Positions 33,428-41,323 of a stretch of 41,973 nt of DNA are shown here, piece by piece (positions within the stretch are counted from its first letter, which is position 1; each line of letters opens with the position of its first letter). Location of the stretch: the NCBI GenBank assembly GCA_035559435.1, contig DATMBC010000083.1, positions 1 to 41,973 of the forward strand, written 5' to 3'. Below the pieces are notes generated by a model. The model was not told the DNA's origin. It did no database searches and saw only the letters and a list, made by a program, of their open reading frames with translations. The stretch comes from a bacterium. GTDB taxonomy: Bacteria; Zixibacteria; MSB-5A5; WJJR01. The translations under genes and the position numbers were made by a program.

Positions 33428-33439
33428 GGGTTTTCTGCG

Positions 33440-34720
33440 ATGACGAGCAAATCCACCGAGACCGCTGTCCGCCGCCTGGCGGGCATGGCCGATCTGCTTC
33501 CGGAGGAGACGGCGCAGTGGGTGCGCGCCGAGGAGATTGTCCGGACGGTGATGCGCCGCTTCGGCTTCGGCGAGATACGCTGCCCGGTGATGGAACCGAC
33601 CGAACTTTTCGAGCGCGGCACCGGGGAATCGACCGACATCGTGCAGAAGGAGATGTACACCTTCGTCGACCGGGGGGAGCGATCGGTGACGCTGCGCCCG
33701 GAGGGCACTCCGTCGGTGGTGCGCGCCTATCTGGAGGAATCGCTGGGGGTCAAACGGCCCAGTTGGAAGTTCTTCTACATCGGGCCGATGTTCCGGGCGG
33801 AGCGTCCCCAGGCGGGGCGTCTGCGGCAGTTCCACCAGTTCGGCGCCGAATTGATCGGGCCGGCCGGACCGGAGGCCGATGTCGAGACCATCGCGCTGGC
33901 CGACGCGATCCTGCGCGAGTTGGGCGTTCGGGAGTTTGCGCTGGTGATCAATTCGATCGGCGGGCCGCAGGCGCGTGTCGAGTTGAACGCCGCCCTGCGG
34001 GCTTTTCTGACCGATCCCGATGTGTTCGCGGCGATCTGCGCGGACTGCAAGCGGCGCGCCACCACCAATCCCCTGCGCATCTTCGACTGCAAGGTTGAGA
34101 AGTGCCAGGCGATCTACCGGAATGCGCCGTCGATCGATCGTTTCCTGACCGACGATGACCGGCGGCACTTCGAGGCGGTCAAGCACGGGCTCGATCAACT
34201 GGGGCTGCCCTTCCGGATCGACCTGCGGCTGGTGCGCGGGCTGGATTATTACACACGCACGACCTACGAGTTCAAGTCGACGCGGCTGGGGGCGCAGGAT
34301 GCGCTCTGCGGCGGCGGGCGGTACGATGGTCTGGTCGAGATTCTCGGCGGGCCGCCGACGCCGGCGGTCGGATTTGCCGCCGGCTTTGAGCGTGTCTTGG
34401 CGGCGCTGCCGGAAGACGCGCGGTCCACGGCAGCGCGGTTGGACGTGTTTGTCTGCGCGCTGGGCGAGGCGGCCGCGGAGCGGGCCACCGCGGCGGTGGC
34501 GCGTCTGCGCGCGCTCGGACTGGCGGCCGATCGGGATTTCCTCGGACGGGGCCTGAAGGCGCAGATGAAGGAAGCCGACCGTCTGCGCGCCCGCTATGTC
34601 ATTCTCATCGGCGACGATGAGATTTCCAAGGGACGGTATCAGTTGCGCGTCATGGACAAGGCCGAACAAACCGAAATCACCGCGGACCCCGGCGACTGGA
34701 CGGTCGCCCTGTTTGCCTGA
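33440..34720 (+). CDS. hisS: Histidyl-tRNA synthetase
   Basis: 426 residues from ATG 33440 (MTSKSTETAVRRLAGMADLLPEE); the 64 upstream in-frame codons do not look like HisRS and cover the promoter and hairpin. Class II motifs: RTVMRRFGFGEIRCPVMEPTELF (motif 1), MFRAERPQAGRLRQFHQFGAELIG (motif 2), and the histidine-specific LVRGLDYYTRTTYEF plus GGGRYDGL (motif 3 region AAGFERVLAAL). The C-terminal anticodon-binding domain runs from about 335 (DVFVCALGEAA to the end). Typical length. It charges tRNA-His in the cytoplasm, and aspS follows after 16 nt. Confidence 0.95.
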   Translation: MTSKSTETAVRRLAGMADLLPEETAQWVRAEEIVRTVMRRFGFGEIRCPVMEPTELFERGTGESTDIVQKEMYTFVDRGERSVTLRPEGTPSVVRAYLEESLGVKRPSWKFFYIGPMFRAERPQAGRLRQFHQFGAELIGPAGPEADVETIALADAILRELGVREFALVINSIGGPQARVELNAALRAFLTDPDVFAAICADCKRRATTNPLRIFDCKVEKCQAIYRNAPSIDRFLTDDDRRHFEAVKHGLDQLGLPFRIDLRLVRGLDYYTRTTYEFKSTRLGAQDALCGGGRYDGLVEILGGPPTPAVGFAAGFERVLAALPEDARSTAARLDVFVCALGEAAAERATAAVARLRALGLAADRDFLGRGLKAQMKEADRLRARYVILIGDDEISKGRYQLRVMDKAEQTEITADPGDWTVALFA

Positions 34721-34736
34721 GAACGGATACGACACG

Positions 34737-36554
34737 ATGCTGATCATTGAATCGATCAAACGCACCCACACCTGCGGCGAATTGCGCGTCACGCACGCCG
34801 GCCAGACGGTGCGTCTCAACGGCTGGGTGGCGCACTGGCGCGACCTCGGTGGGCTGTTCTTCATCGACCTGCGCGACCGCTACGGGATCACGCAGATTGT
34901 CTTTCACCCCGAATCCCTCGATGCCGAGACGATGCAGACCGCGGCGGCGTTGCGGGCCGAGACGGTAATCGGGATCGAGGGCGCGGTGCAGAAGCGTCCG
35001 GAGGGGACGGTCAACCCGAAGCTGGCCACCGGCGAAATCGAAGTGTCGGTGTCGCGTCTGGTGGTGCTCAACCGATCGAAGACCCCGCCGTTTGAGATCG
35101 AGGAACACACCAACGCCTCGGAAGACCTGCGCCTGAAGTATCGCTACCTCGATTTGCGCCGTCCGCCGCTGCAGCAGAAACTGCGCATCCGCCATCAGGC
35201 GTCGATCGCCGTGCGCAACTACCTCAACAACCAGGGATTCTATGAGATCGAGACGCCGCTTTTGATGCGCTCGACCCCGGAGGGCGCGCGCGACTATGTG
35301 GTGCCGTCGCGGATTCACAAGGGGCGTTTCTATGCCCTGCCGCAGTCGCCGCAATTGATGAAGCAGATCCTGATGATTGCGGGGTTTGATCGCTACTTCC
35401 AGTTGGCGCGCTGTCTGCGAGATGAGGACCTGCGCGCCGACCGCCAGCCGGAACACACCCAGATCGACATGGAAATGACCTTCGTCACTCCGGATGACAT
35501 CTTCGCGGTGGTCGAGGGGATGATGAAGCACCTCTTCAAGGAGGTGCTGGGCGTCAACATCATCGCCCCGTTCCAGCGCCTGACCTACCGCCAGGCGATG
35601 GACACCTACGGGTCGGACAAACCCGACCTGCGCTATGATCTGCCGATCGTGAACATTGCCGAAGCGGTGCGTCAGTGCGGTTTCAAGGTCTTCGAGGACA
35701 CGGTGGCGCGGGGCGGGCGTGTGTCGGCGCTGCGCGCGCCGGGTCTGGCCACGCTGTCGCGCAGCCAGATCGCCGAGCTGGAAAAGATCGCCAAGGATCA
35801 GGGCGCGGCGGGGCTGGCCTATATCCTGTATGCCGAGGATGGCGTCAAATCGCCCATCGCCAAGTTTCTCGCTCCGGAGGCGCTCGACCGGATCACCGGG
35901 GCCTCCGAGGCGCGGGTCGGCGACGCGGTGTTGATCGTGGCCGGCGACACCAAGATCTGCTGGGCGGCCATGGGCAAACTGCGCAGCGAGATCGCCGGGC
36001 GTCTCAACCTTGTCAACACCGGCAAGTTCGCCTTCGCCTGGGTGACCGAGTTTCCGCTGTTTGAGTACAACGCCGACGCCGGACGTTACGACGCGATGCA
36101 CAACATCGTTACCCACCCCTATGACGAGGACCTGCCGAAACTCGAAGCCGGATTCACCACCGCCGCCGCGCCGGGCACGCCGGAGCATCCATGGGAATTC
36201 ATCCGCGCCTATCAATATGACCTGGTGCTCAACGGCACCGAGATCGCCTCGGGCGGAATCCGCAATCACCGGCCGGAAATCCAACGGCGGGTGCTCAATG
36301 CGCTGGGGATCGACGATGAACGGGCCAAGCGGATGTTTGGTTTCCTCCTGGAGGCGCTCGAATACGGCGCGCCGCCCCACGGCGGGATCGCCCCCGGCTT
36401 CGACCGGATCGTGGCGATCATGACCAATTCCGAATCGTTGCGCGACGTCATCGCCTTCCCAAAGACCACTCAGGCGCAGTCGTTGATGGACTCCTGCCCG
36501 TCGGAGATCGAGCAGCATCAGTTGGATGAGTTGGGAATTCAGATCAAGTCGTAG
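34737..36554 (+). CDS. aspS: Aspartyl-tRNA synthetase, bacterial type
   Basis: 605 residues from ATG 34737. An N-terminal OB-fold (LNGWVAHWRDLGGLFFIDLRDRYG) is followed by the class II core with YRYLDLRRPPLQQKLRIRH, TPEGARDYVVPSR, QSPQLMKQILM, FQLARCLRDEDLRADRQPEHTQIDMEM, the GAD insertion about 280-420, and the C-terminal GIAPGFDRIVAIM. RDLGG (Leu rather than His after RD) matches discriminating AspRS as I recall it, suggesting it charges only tRNA-Asp; this is inference. Transcribed with hisS, ended by the terminator at 36583. Confidence 0.95.
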   Translation: MLIIESIKRTHTCGELRVTHAGQTVRLNGWVAHWRDLGGLFFIDLRDRYGITQIVFHPESLDAETMQTAAALRAETVIGIEGAVQKRPEGTVNPKLATGEIEVSVSRLVVLNRSKTPPFEIEEHTNASEDLRLKYRYLDLRRPPLQQKLRIRHQASIAVRNYLNNQGFYEIETPLLMRSTPEGARDYVVPSRIHKGRFYALPQSPQLMKQILMIAGFDRYFQLARCLRDEDLRADRQPEHTQIDMEMTFVTPDDIFAVVEGMMKHLFKEVLGVNIIAPFQRLTYRQAMDTYGSDKPDLRYDLPIVNIAEAVRQCGFKVFEDTVARGGRVSALRAPGLATLSRSQIAELEKIAKDQGAAGLAYILYAEDGVKSPIAKFLAPEALDRITGASEARVGDAVLIVAGDTKICWAAMGKLRSEIAGRLNLVNTGKFAFAWVTEFPLFEYNADAGRYDAMHNIVTHPYDEDLPKLEAGFTTAAAPGTPEHPWEFIRAYQYDLVLNGTEIASGGIRNHRPEIQRRVLNALGIDDERAKRMFGFLLEALEYGAPPHGGIAPGFDRIVAIMTNSESLRDVIAFPKTTQAQSLMDSCPSEIEQHQLDELGIQIKS

Positions 36555-36582
36555 ATACACGCGACAGTGCCCAACGACAAGA

Positions 36583-36616
36583 GGGACGGGTCGATGCCGA
36601 CTCGTCCCTTTTCTTT
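36583..36616 (+). terminator. Rho-independent terminator after aspS, possibly bidirectional
   Basis: An 11-bp stem (36583-36593 with 36598-36608, one G-U pair) with tetraloop ATGC, followed by TTTTCTTTG. On the other strand the stem is followed by TCTTGTCGTTGGG, so it may also stop the convergent response-regulator transcript. Confidence 0.8.
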
Positions 36617-36653
36617 GCCGTGTGGTCCTGATTGTTCAGCCGGGCGGCGAGAC

Positions 36654-37082
36654 TCAGACCACCGGAAGCACAATCTTGCCGGTGGCGGCCATGCGCGATT
36701 GCAGGCGATTGAGGGTCGCCTCGAACAACGACTTCTGCAGCGGCTTTTGGAAGACTCCCTCGATGTGCAGCTCACGCATGGCGGACGGGGAGACATCGTA
36801 CGGCGCGCCGGTCAATAGTACGATGGGTACGAAGGGATGAGTGACGCGGATGAGCGCGGACGATTCGAGGCCATCCATGCGCGGCATGCGGATGTCCATG
36901 ATGACCAAATCGATCTTTCGCTGCTTGAGACAGGAGAGCGCTTCGCGTCCGGAAGCGACCGCCTGCGCACGATGCCCCCAGGTGGTCAAAAGCTGACAAA
37001 CGCCAGCGCGCGCGTCCGGTTCATCATCCACAAACAGAATGTCGGCCGGCTGCGGAGCGAGTTCGGGCGCGCTCTCCATCAT
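36654..37082 (-). CDS. Single-domain response regulator (CheY-like)
   Basis: 142 residues from ATG 37082, with AGGGAGG eight bases upstream; the longer open frame is not needed. Receiver-domain residues are ILFVDDEPD (acidic pocket), IMDIRMPRMDG (phospho-acceptor Asp), LLTGAP (Thr) and FQKPL (Lys). No output domain follows; the tail (SRMAATGKIVLPVV) is short. It presumably relays a signal from a histidine kinase elsewhere by protein contact. Convergent with aspS; no kinase nearby. Confidence 0.9.
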   Translation of the reverse strand: MMESAPELAPQPADILFVDDEPDARAGVCQLLTTWGHRAQAVASGREALSCLKQRKIDLVIMDIRMPRMDGLESSALIRVTHPFVPIVLLTGAPYDVSPSAMRELHIEGVFQKPLQKSLFEATLNRLQSRMAATGKIVLPVV

Positions 37083-37440
37083 AGCGGTATCCTCCCTGAT
37101 TGTTGGTCCCCATTCGGATATCGGCGTGTTGGCGCGAAACGTCGAGCCCTTTGGCGGCATCGGCGGGGCAGCCGCCAACCCCACCAAGACTATCCTATTG
37201 CGTCTAAATAACTTAGATTGGCTTTCCGGATTGCGGCGAAGAATGCCAAAGCGGACGGTTCTGCGGTGCGTATATTTGGTCCATCTTTGGTCGATGTATC
37301 AAAGGCGACCCGTGTGGTCGCTGTTTGGGGCCGATTGGTGTTTGGGCGATGACGAGGCACACTTTGAATCCGCCTTCTGGCGCAGACGGTAGTCCCCAAG
37401 AGGGGGACCGGAGCCGGACGCTGTCCTGCGCGCATCCGCT
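37083..37440. other. Intergenic region, 358 bp
   Basis: Divergent space between the response regulator and phoH. No gene is supported. It is locally AT-richer around 37201-37220 and 37271-37300. It contains TTTGGTC twice, 11 bp apart (37275-37281, 37286-37292), overlapping TATATTTG (37271-37278), which fits the TAnnTTTG -7 element of Bacteroidetes. A 6-bp hairpin GTCCCC/GGGGAC sits at 37392-37408. No convincing -35 was found. Confidence 0.45.
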
Positions 37441-38463
37441 TTGAGTAGACCCTCCCAGCGCATCATCTCGATCGAAGGAACCGATCCGCGGGTTCTCTTT
37501 GGGCGGCACGGCGTGTTTCTGTCGCTGATTGAGGCCCGTTTGGACATCACGTTGACGGCGCGCGGCGACGAGGTGATCGCGGTGGGCCAACCGGAGCGTT
37601 TGGACGCGGCCTCGCGGCTGTTCGTCGACCTGCTATCGCACATTGAGAAGACCGGGGAATTGTCGGAGCGCTACTTGAATTACGCCATCACGGTGGTACA
37701 GGACGGCGGCGAAGGCCCCTCGGCGCAATTGGAAGCGTCGGGCGCGCCGGGGTCGCGTCAGAAGATCACGCCCAAGACACTCGGCCAGAAGGAATATCTC
37801 GAGACGATCGAGAACTACGATATCACGGTTTGCGTCGGCCCTGCCGGCACCGGCAAAACCTACCTGGCGGTCGCCATGGCGGTGGCCGAACTCAAGGCTA
37901 AGCTGGTCAGCCGGATCATCCTGGCGCGGCCGGCGGTCGAGGCGGGCGAATCGCTCGGCTTCCTCCCCGGCGACATCCGCGCCAAGGTCGATCCCTACCT
38001 GCGGCCGGTCTACGATGCGCTCTACGACATGATGCCGATGGACAAGATGCATCGGTTGATGGAGACCGGGACGATCGAGATCGTGCCGCTGGCGTTCATG
38101 CGCGGGCGGACGCTCAACAACGCCTTTGTCATCCTCGATGAGGCGCAGAACACCACCGTCGGGCAGATGAAGATGTTTCTGACCCGTCTGGGCGAGCGCT
38201 CCAAGGCGGTGGTCACCGGCGATCTTACGCAGATCGACCTGGCGCACCCCACCACGTCCGGACTGACGCTGGCCTGCCAGATTCTCAAAGGGATCAAAGG
38301 GATCGGAATGGTGTATCTGACGGAGAAGGATGTGGTGCGTCACCGGCTGGTGAGCGCCATCATCCGGGCGTTTGAGCGCCATGAGGGGCGCGACGAAGGC
38401 GCGCGCCGCAACCATCAACTGCAATCGCCCACGGACGCCTCCGCAAGCGACGGGGAGGCCTGA
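37441..38463 (+). CDS. phoH: PhoH-family ATPase
   Basis: 340 residues from TTG 37441; an in-frame stop at 37390-37392 and no ATG between make TTG the best choice, and the first residues (SQRIISIEGTDPRVLFG) fit the PhoH start. A small KH-like N-terminal region ends near 85. Walker A is GPAGTGKT, followed by LARPAVEAGESLGFLPGD, Walker B FVILDEAQN and VVTGDLTQID. The C-terminal tail (from about 315) is acidic and disordered. PhoH is linked to RNA metabolism together with YbeY, which follows two genes later. Confidence 0.92.
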   Translation: MSRPSQRIISIEGTDPRVLFGRHGVFLSLIEARLDITLTARGDEVIAVGQPERLDAASRLFVDLLSHIEKTGELSERYLNYAITVVQDGGEGPSAQLEASGAPGSRQKITPKTLGQKEYLETIENYDITVCVGPAGTGKTYLAVAMAVAELKAKLVSRIILARPAVEAGESLGFLPGDIRAKVDPYLRPVYDALYDMMPMDKMHRLMETGTIEIVPLAFMRGRTLNNAFVILDEAQNTTVGQMKMFLTRLGERSKAVVTGDLTQIDLAHPTTSGLTLACQILKGIKGIGMVYLTEKDVVRHRLVSAIIRAFERHEGRDEGARRNHQLQSPTDASASDGEA

Positions 38464-38472
38464 CGGCCGGGT

Positions 38473-40782
38473 ATGTTCCACGTCCTGCTCAGAGCCAAGC
38501 GCGCCATCGCCGCGCGGATCCGCACGCGTCTGGAAGACGTGAGCGACACGCGCCGTTACCGGCGCGTGCAGACGGCGACGCACATCGCGCTGGGCCTGCT
38601 GGTCGTGGCCGGCTCGATTGTCTTTTTCCCGCGGCCGGAGTTGTTTGTCCCACCCGATTTCCCCCGCGAAGGAGACATCGCCACCGCCGAGATCATCGCG
38701 CCGTTTGATTTTCCGGTCATGAAGTCGCCGGAGGAGATTCGCGCCGAGGAGGATGAAATCCGGCGTGAGACACCTCCCATCCTGAAGTATGACCGGGTGA
38801 TTGCCGACTCGATTCAGCGCACGCTGGGCCATTTCTTCAACCGCGCCGAGCGGCTGGCGGCCTCACCGATCAGCCCGAATCTGCGCAAGGAGCGGTTGGC
38901 GCAGGAGTTTCCGTGGTGGGACCTGGACACGCTGACCCCGCCGCGTGCGGGCGGCGGCTGGCTGGCCCTGCGTTTCACCGCCGAGGATGCGGTGCGGCGG
39001 CTCTATACCACCGGCATCTTCCCCGACACGCGCTTCCTGCCGACGACGGAAAGCCCGTTTGTCATGGTGGACCGTCCCGGAGTGGGGGAAATGCCGCTCA
39101 AGCGCGATCAGATTCTCGACCGGTCGGCGGCGCGGGCGCGCATCGAAGTCGAACTGGCGGAGATTCCGGGGGTCGACGAGTCCGAACGCCAGCGGCTGGT
39201 GGCGGTGATCAGCGATTTGCTCACGCCCAATCTGGTGTACGATCACGAATCAACCGAGCAACGCCGCCAGGCGCTTCTGGATGAACTCCAGCCGTACAAG
39301 GTGCGCATCTACCGCGGCGAGCGGATCGTGGCGAAGAATGAGCGGGTGACGGCGGCGCACGCCGAGCGATTGGCAGCGCTGGCGCAATTGCGCGCCGAGC
39401 GGCGCGATTCGGACAGCCTGCTCGGATATCTGCTGCCGATCGGCGGACGGGCGCTGTTCGCGCTGTTTTGCGTGGCGGGCATGGCGGCGCACTTCTACTA
39501 TTTCCGCCGCCGCTACCTGCGACGCTCGGCGGTGATCCTCCTCACCGCGCTGCTGTGGCTGTTTACGCTGGCGGCGGCACGCGTGGCGTTGGCCTTTGGC
39601 TGGCCCTTTCTCTACCTCATACCGATCCCGTTTACCGCCATCCTGATCACCGTGCTGGTGGATCTGGGCACGGCGCTGGTGTCAACGGTCTTTCTCTCGT
39701 TCCTGGTCGGCGTGGTGACCGGCTTCAGTTTCCCGGTGACGGTGGTCGGCGTGGCGGTCGGCATGGTGTCGGCCTACAGCGTGCGGACGGTGCGCCGCCG
39801 CTACGACTTCTACCGCCCGGCGCTCTACGGATCGCTGACCTTCCTCCTGGTGATTGTCGTGATTGAGTCGCTGCGTTACACCGAAACCGAGGGCATCCTG
39901 CAGGCGGCCGGGTACGGCATGGTGAATTCGATTGTCGCGGCGATCCTGGCGGTCGGCGTGTTACCGGTGTTCGAATCGCTGTTCGGGTTCACCACCGATC
40001 TGACGCTGTTGGAACTATCCAATCTCAATCATCCGCTGCTGAAGCGTCTGTCGCTGGAGGCGCCGGGGACCTACCATCACTCGATCGTGATCGGCAACCT
40101 CTCCGAGGCGGCTGCCGAGGCAATCGGCGCCAACGCGCTGTTGGCGCGCGTGGGGGCCTACTACCACGACATCGGCAAGATGGAAAAGCCGGAGTACTTT
40201 GTCGAGAACATGCGCCACACCAAAAGCAAGCACGACAAACTCTCGCCATCGATGAGCGCGCTCATCCTCGAACGGCATGTCAAGGGCGGCAAGGAGCTGG
40301 CCCTCGAGCACAATCTGCCCGACGCGGTGATCGATTTCATCGAGCAGCATCATGGCACCACGGTCATGAGCTTCTTCTACCAGAAGGCCCTGAAGCAGTC
40401 GCCGGACGAAGGGGTGGTCGAAGAGGAATACCGCTACCCCGGCCCGAAGCCGCAGACGCGCGAGACCGCGATCCTGATGCTGGCCGATTCGGTCGAAGCG
40501 GTGACGCGCACGCTCGACGACCCCAAGCCGGGGCGGGTGCAGGCGGTGGTCCAGAAAGTGATCGCCGACAAATTCCTCGCCGGCCAATTGGAGGAGTGCA
40601 ATCTCACGTTGCGCGACTTGCATCGGATCGAACAGGCGTTCCTTAAGATCCTGCTGGGAGTGTTCCACCAGCGGATCGACTACCCCTCGGCGGCGGATTC
40701 GCTGGAGGACGAGGCGGACAACAGCGACGTTGCGCCCACGCGCGACGCACTGCAAACCCGGCCGACGGGCCGCCCCTCGTAG
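38473..40782 (+). CDS. pgpH: 7TM-HD phosphodiesterase, PgpH/YqfF type (c-di-AMP hydrolase)
   Basis: 769 residues. First span about 37-52, then an extracytoplasmic 7TMR-HDED domain (about 55-320). Seven closely packed spans follow (about 325-500), then an HD domain with GTYHHSIVIGNLSEAAAEAIG, the metal pair in YYHDIGKM, NMRHTKSKHDKLSP, FIEQHHGTTVMSFF and ILMLADSVEAVTRTLDDP. Proteins with this order degrade cyclic di-AMP in Firmicutes; the same reaction is predicted, though no diadenylate cyclase is seen here. It lies between phoH and ybeY in a common gene order. The acidic tail is poorly conserved. Confidence 0.9.
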   Translation: MFHVLLRAKRAIAARIRTRLEDVSDTRRYRRVQTATHIALGLLVVAGSIVFFPRPELFVPPDFPREGDIATAEIIAPFDFPVMKSPEEIRAEEDEIRRETPPILKYDRVIADSIQRTLGHFFNRAERLAASPISPNLRKERLAQEFPWWDLDTLTPPRAGGGWLALRFTAEDAVRRLYTTGIFPDTRFLPTTESPFVMVDRPGVGEMPLKRDQILDRSAARARIEVELAEIPGVDESERQRLVAVISDLLTPNLVYDHESTEQRRQALLDELQPYKVRIYRGERIVAKNERVTAAHAERLAALAQLRAERRDSDSLLGYLLPIGGRALFALFCVAGMAAHFYYFRRRYLRRSAVILLTALLWLFTLAAARVALAFGWPFLYLIPIPFTAILITVLVDLGTALVSTVFLSFLVGVVTGFSFPVTVVGVAVGMVSAYSVRTVRRRYDFYRPALYGSLTFLLVIVVIESLRYTETEGILQAAGYGMVNSIVAAILAVGVLPVFESLFGFTTDLTLLELSNLNHPLLKRLSLEAPGTYHHSIVIGNLSEAAAEAIGANALLARVGAYYHDIGKMEKPEYFVENMRHTKSKHDKLSPSMSALILERHVKGGKELALEHNLPDAVIDFIEQHHGTTVMSFFYQKALKQSPDEGVVEEEYRYPGPKPQTRETAILMLADSVEAVTRTLDDPKPGRVQAVVQKVIADKFLAGQLEECNLTLRDLHRIEQAFLKILLGVFHQRIDYPSAADSLEDEADNSDVAPTRDALQTRPTGRPS

Positions 40783-40789
40783 AACTGGC

Positions 40790-41323
40790 ATGGCGTCTCC
40801 CTCGGCCAACCCCACCGCCACCCGTCGCGCCCGGAAGACGTCCGGGCGGACCGTTCGTGTGCATCTGGTGCGGGACTTCCACGGGGCGCGTTTGCCGGTG
40901 GCGCGAATGCGCGCGGCGCTGGAGTCCATCATCCGTCGCGAGCATGGCGGGGGCACGGTGCAGGTGATCGTGGTCGATGATACGGTCATGCGCCGGCTTA
41001 ACCGCCGGTTCCGGGGCAGGGACCAGACGACCGACGTGCTCTCCTTCCCGCTCGGCGGCCGGATGCCTGGTATGGACGGTGACCATCTGATCGGTGAGAT
41101 CTACTGCAATTACGCGCACTGCCGGCGCTGGGCCGCGGAGCACGGCGGCACGATCGCCGATGAGGTTCTGCGACTGGCGGTGCACGGCTGCCTGCATCTG
41201 TTCGGCTACGATCACCATACACCGGCGGACAACGCGCGCATGCGCCGAGCCGAAGACCGGTGCCTGCTCGCTGTCGGGCTGATCGGCGCACGGACAGCGG
41301 GAGAGAGTGGGCGCGATGCTTGA
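40790..41323 (+). CDS. ybeY: Endoribonuclease / rRNA maturation factor YbeY
   Basis: 177 residues from ATG 40790, seven bases after the preceding stop. The zinc signature HGCLHLFGYDHH (H-x3-H-x5-H) is preceded by LNRRFRGRDQTTDVLSFPL and IGEIYCN, all typical. It acts in 16S rRNA 3' processing and ribosome quality control. The basic, Ala/Pro-rich first 20 residues are an extension of the usual N-terminus. It overlaps the next gene by 8 nt. Confidence 0.93.
   Translation: MASPSANPTATRRARKTSGRTVRVHLVRDFHGARLPVARMRAALESIIRREHGGGTVQVIVVDDTVMRRLNRRFRGRDQTTDVLSFPLGGRMPGMDGDHLIGEIYCNYAHCRRWAAEHGGTIADEVLRLAVHGCLHLFGYDHHTPADNARMRRAEDRCLLAVGLIGARTAGESGRDA

Larger units (their letters stand above)
33162..33439. 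other. Divergent control region of hisS and the small minus-strand ORF
   Basis: Contains the hisS promoter and leader hairpin (listed separately). TCAGACG occurs twice exactly 20 bp apart (33193-33199, 33213-33219), with a CTGAA-CGTT-TTCAG inverted repeat between and overlapping them. AAGGTGGGAC (33302-33311) resembles the core of a T-box but lacks the expected context. No other gene is seen. Confidence 0.45.

Noticed and set aside
33248-33439. Longer hisS start at 33248
   Set aside because: It would place the promoter and terminator-like hairpin inside the coding sequence and adds residues unlike any HisRS N-terminus.
33158-36560. Two long minus-strand frames (568 and 627 codons) opposite hisS and aspS
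   Set aside because: Antisense shadows of two unmistakable synthetase genes.
37039-37392. 117-codon plus-strand frame between the response regulator and phoH
   Set aside because: It overlaps the start of the response regulator on the other strand, has no ribosome site and no recognisable protein features.
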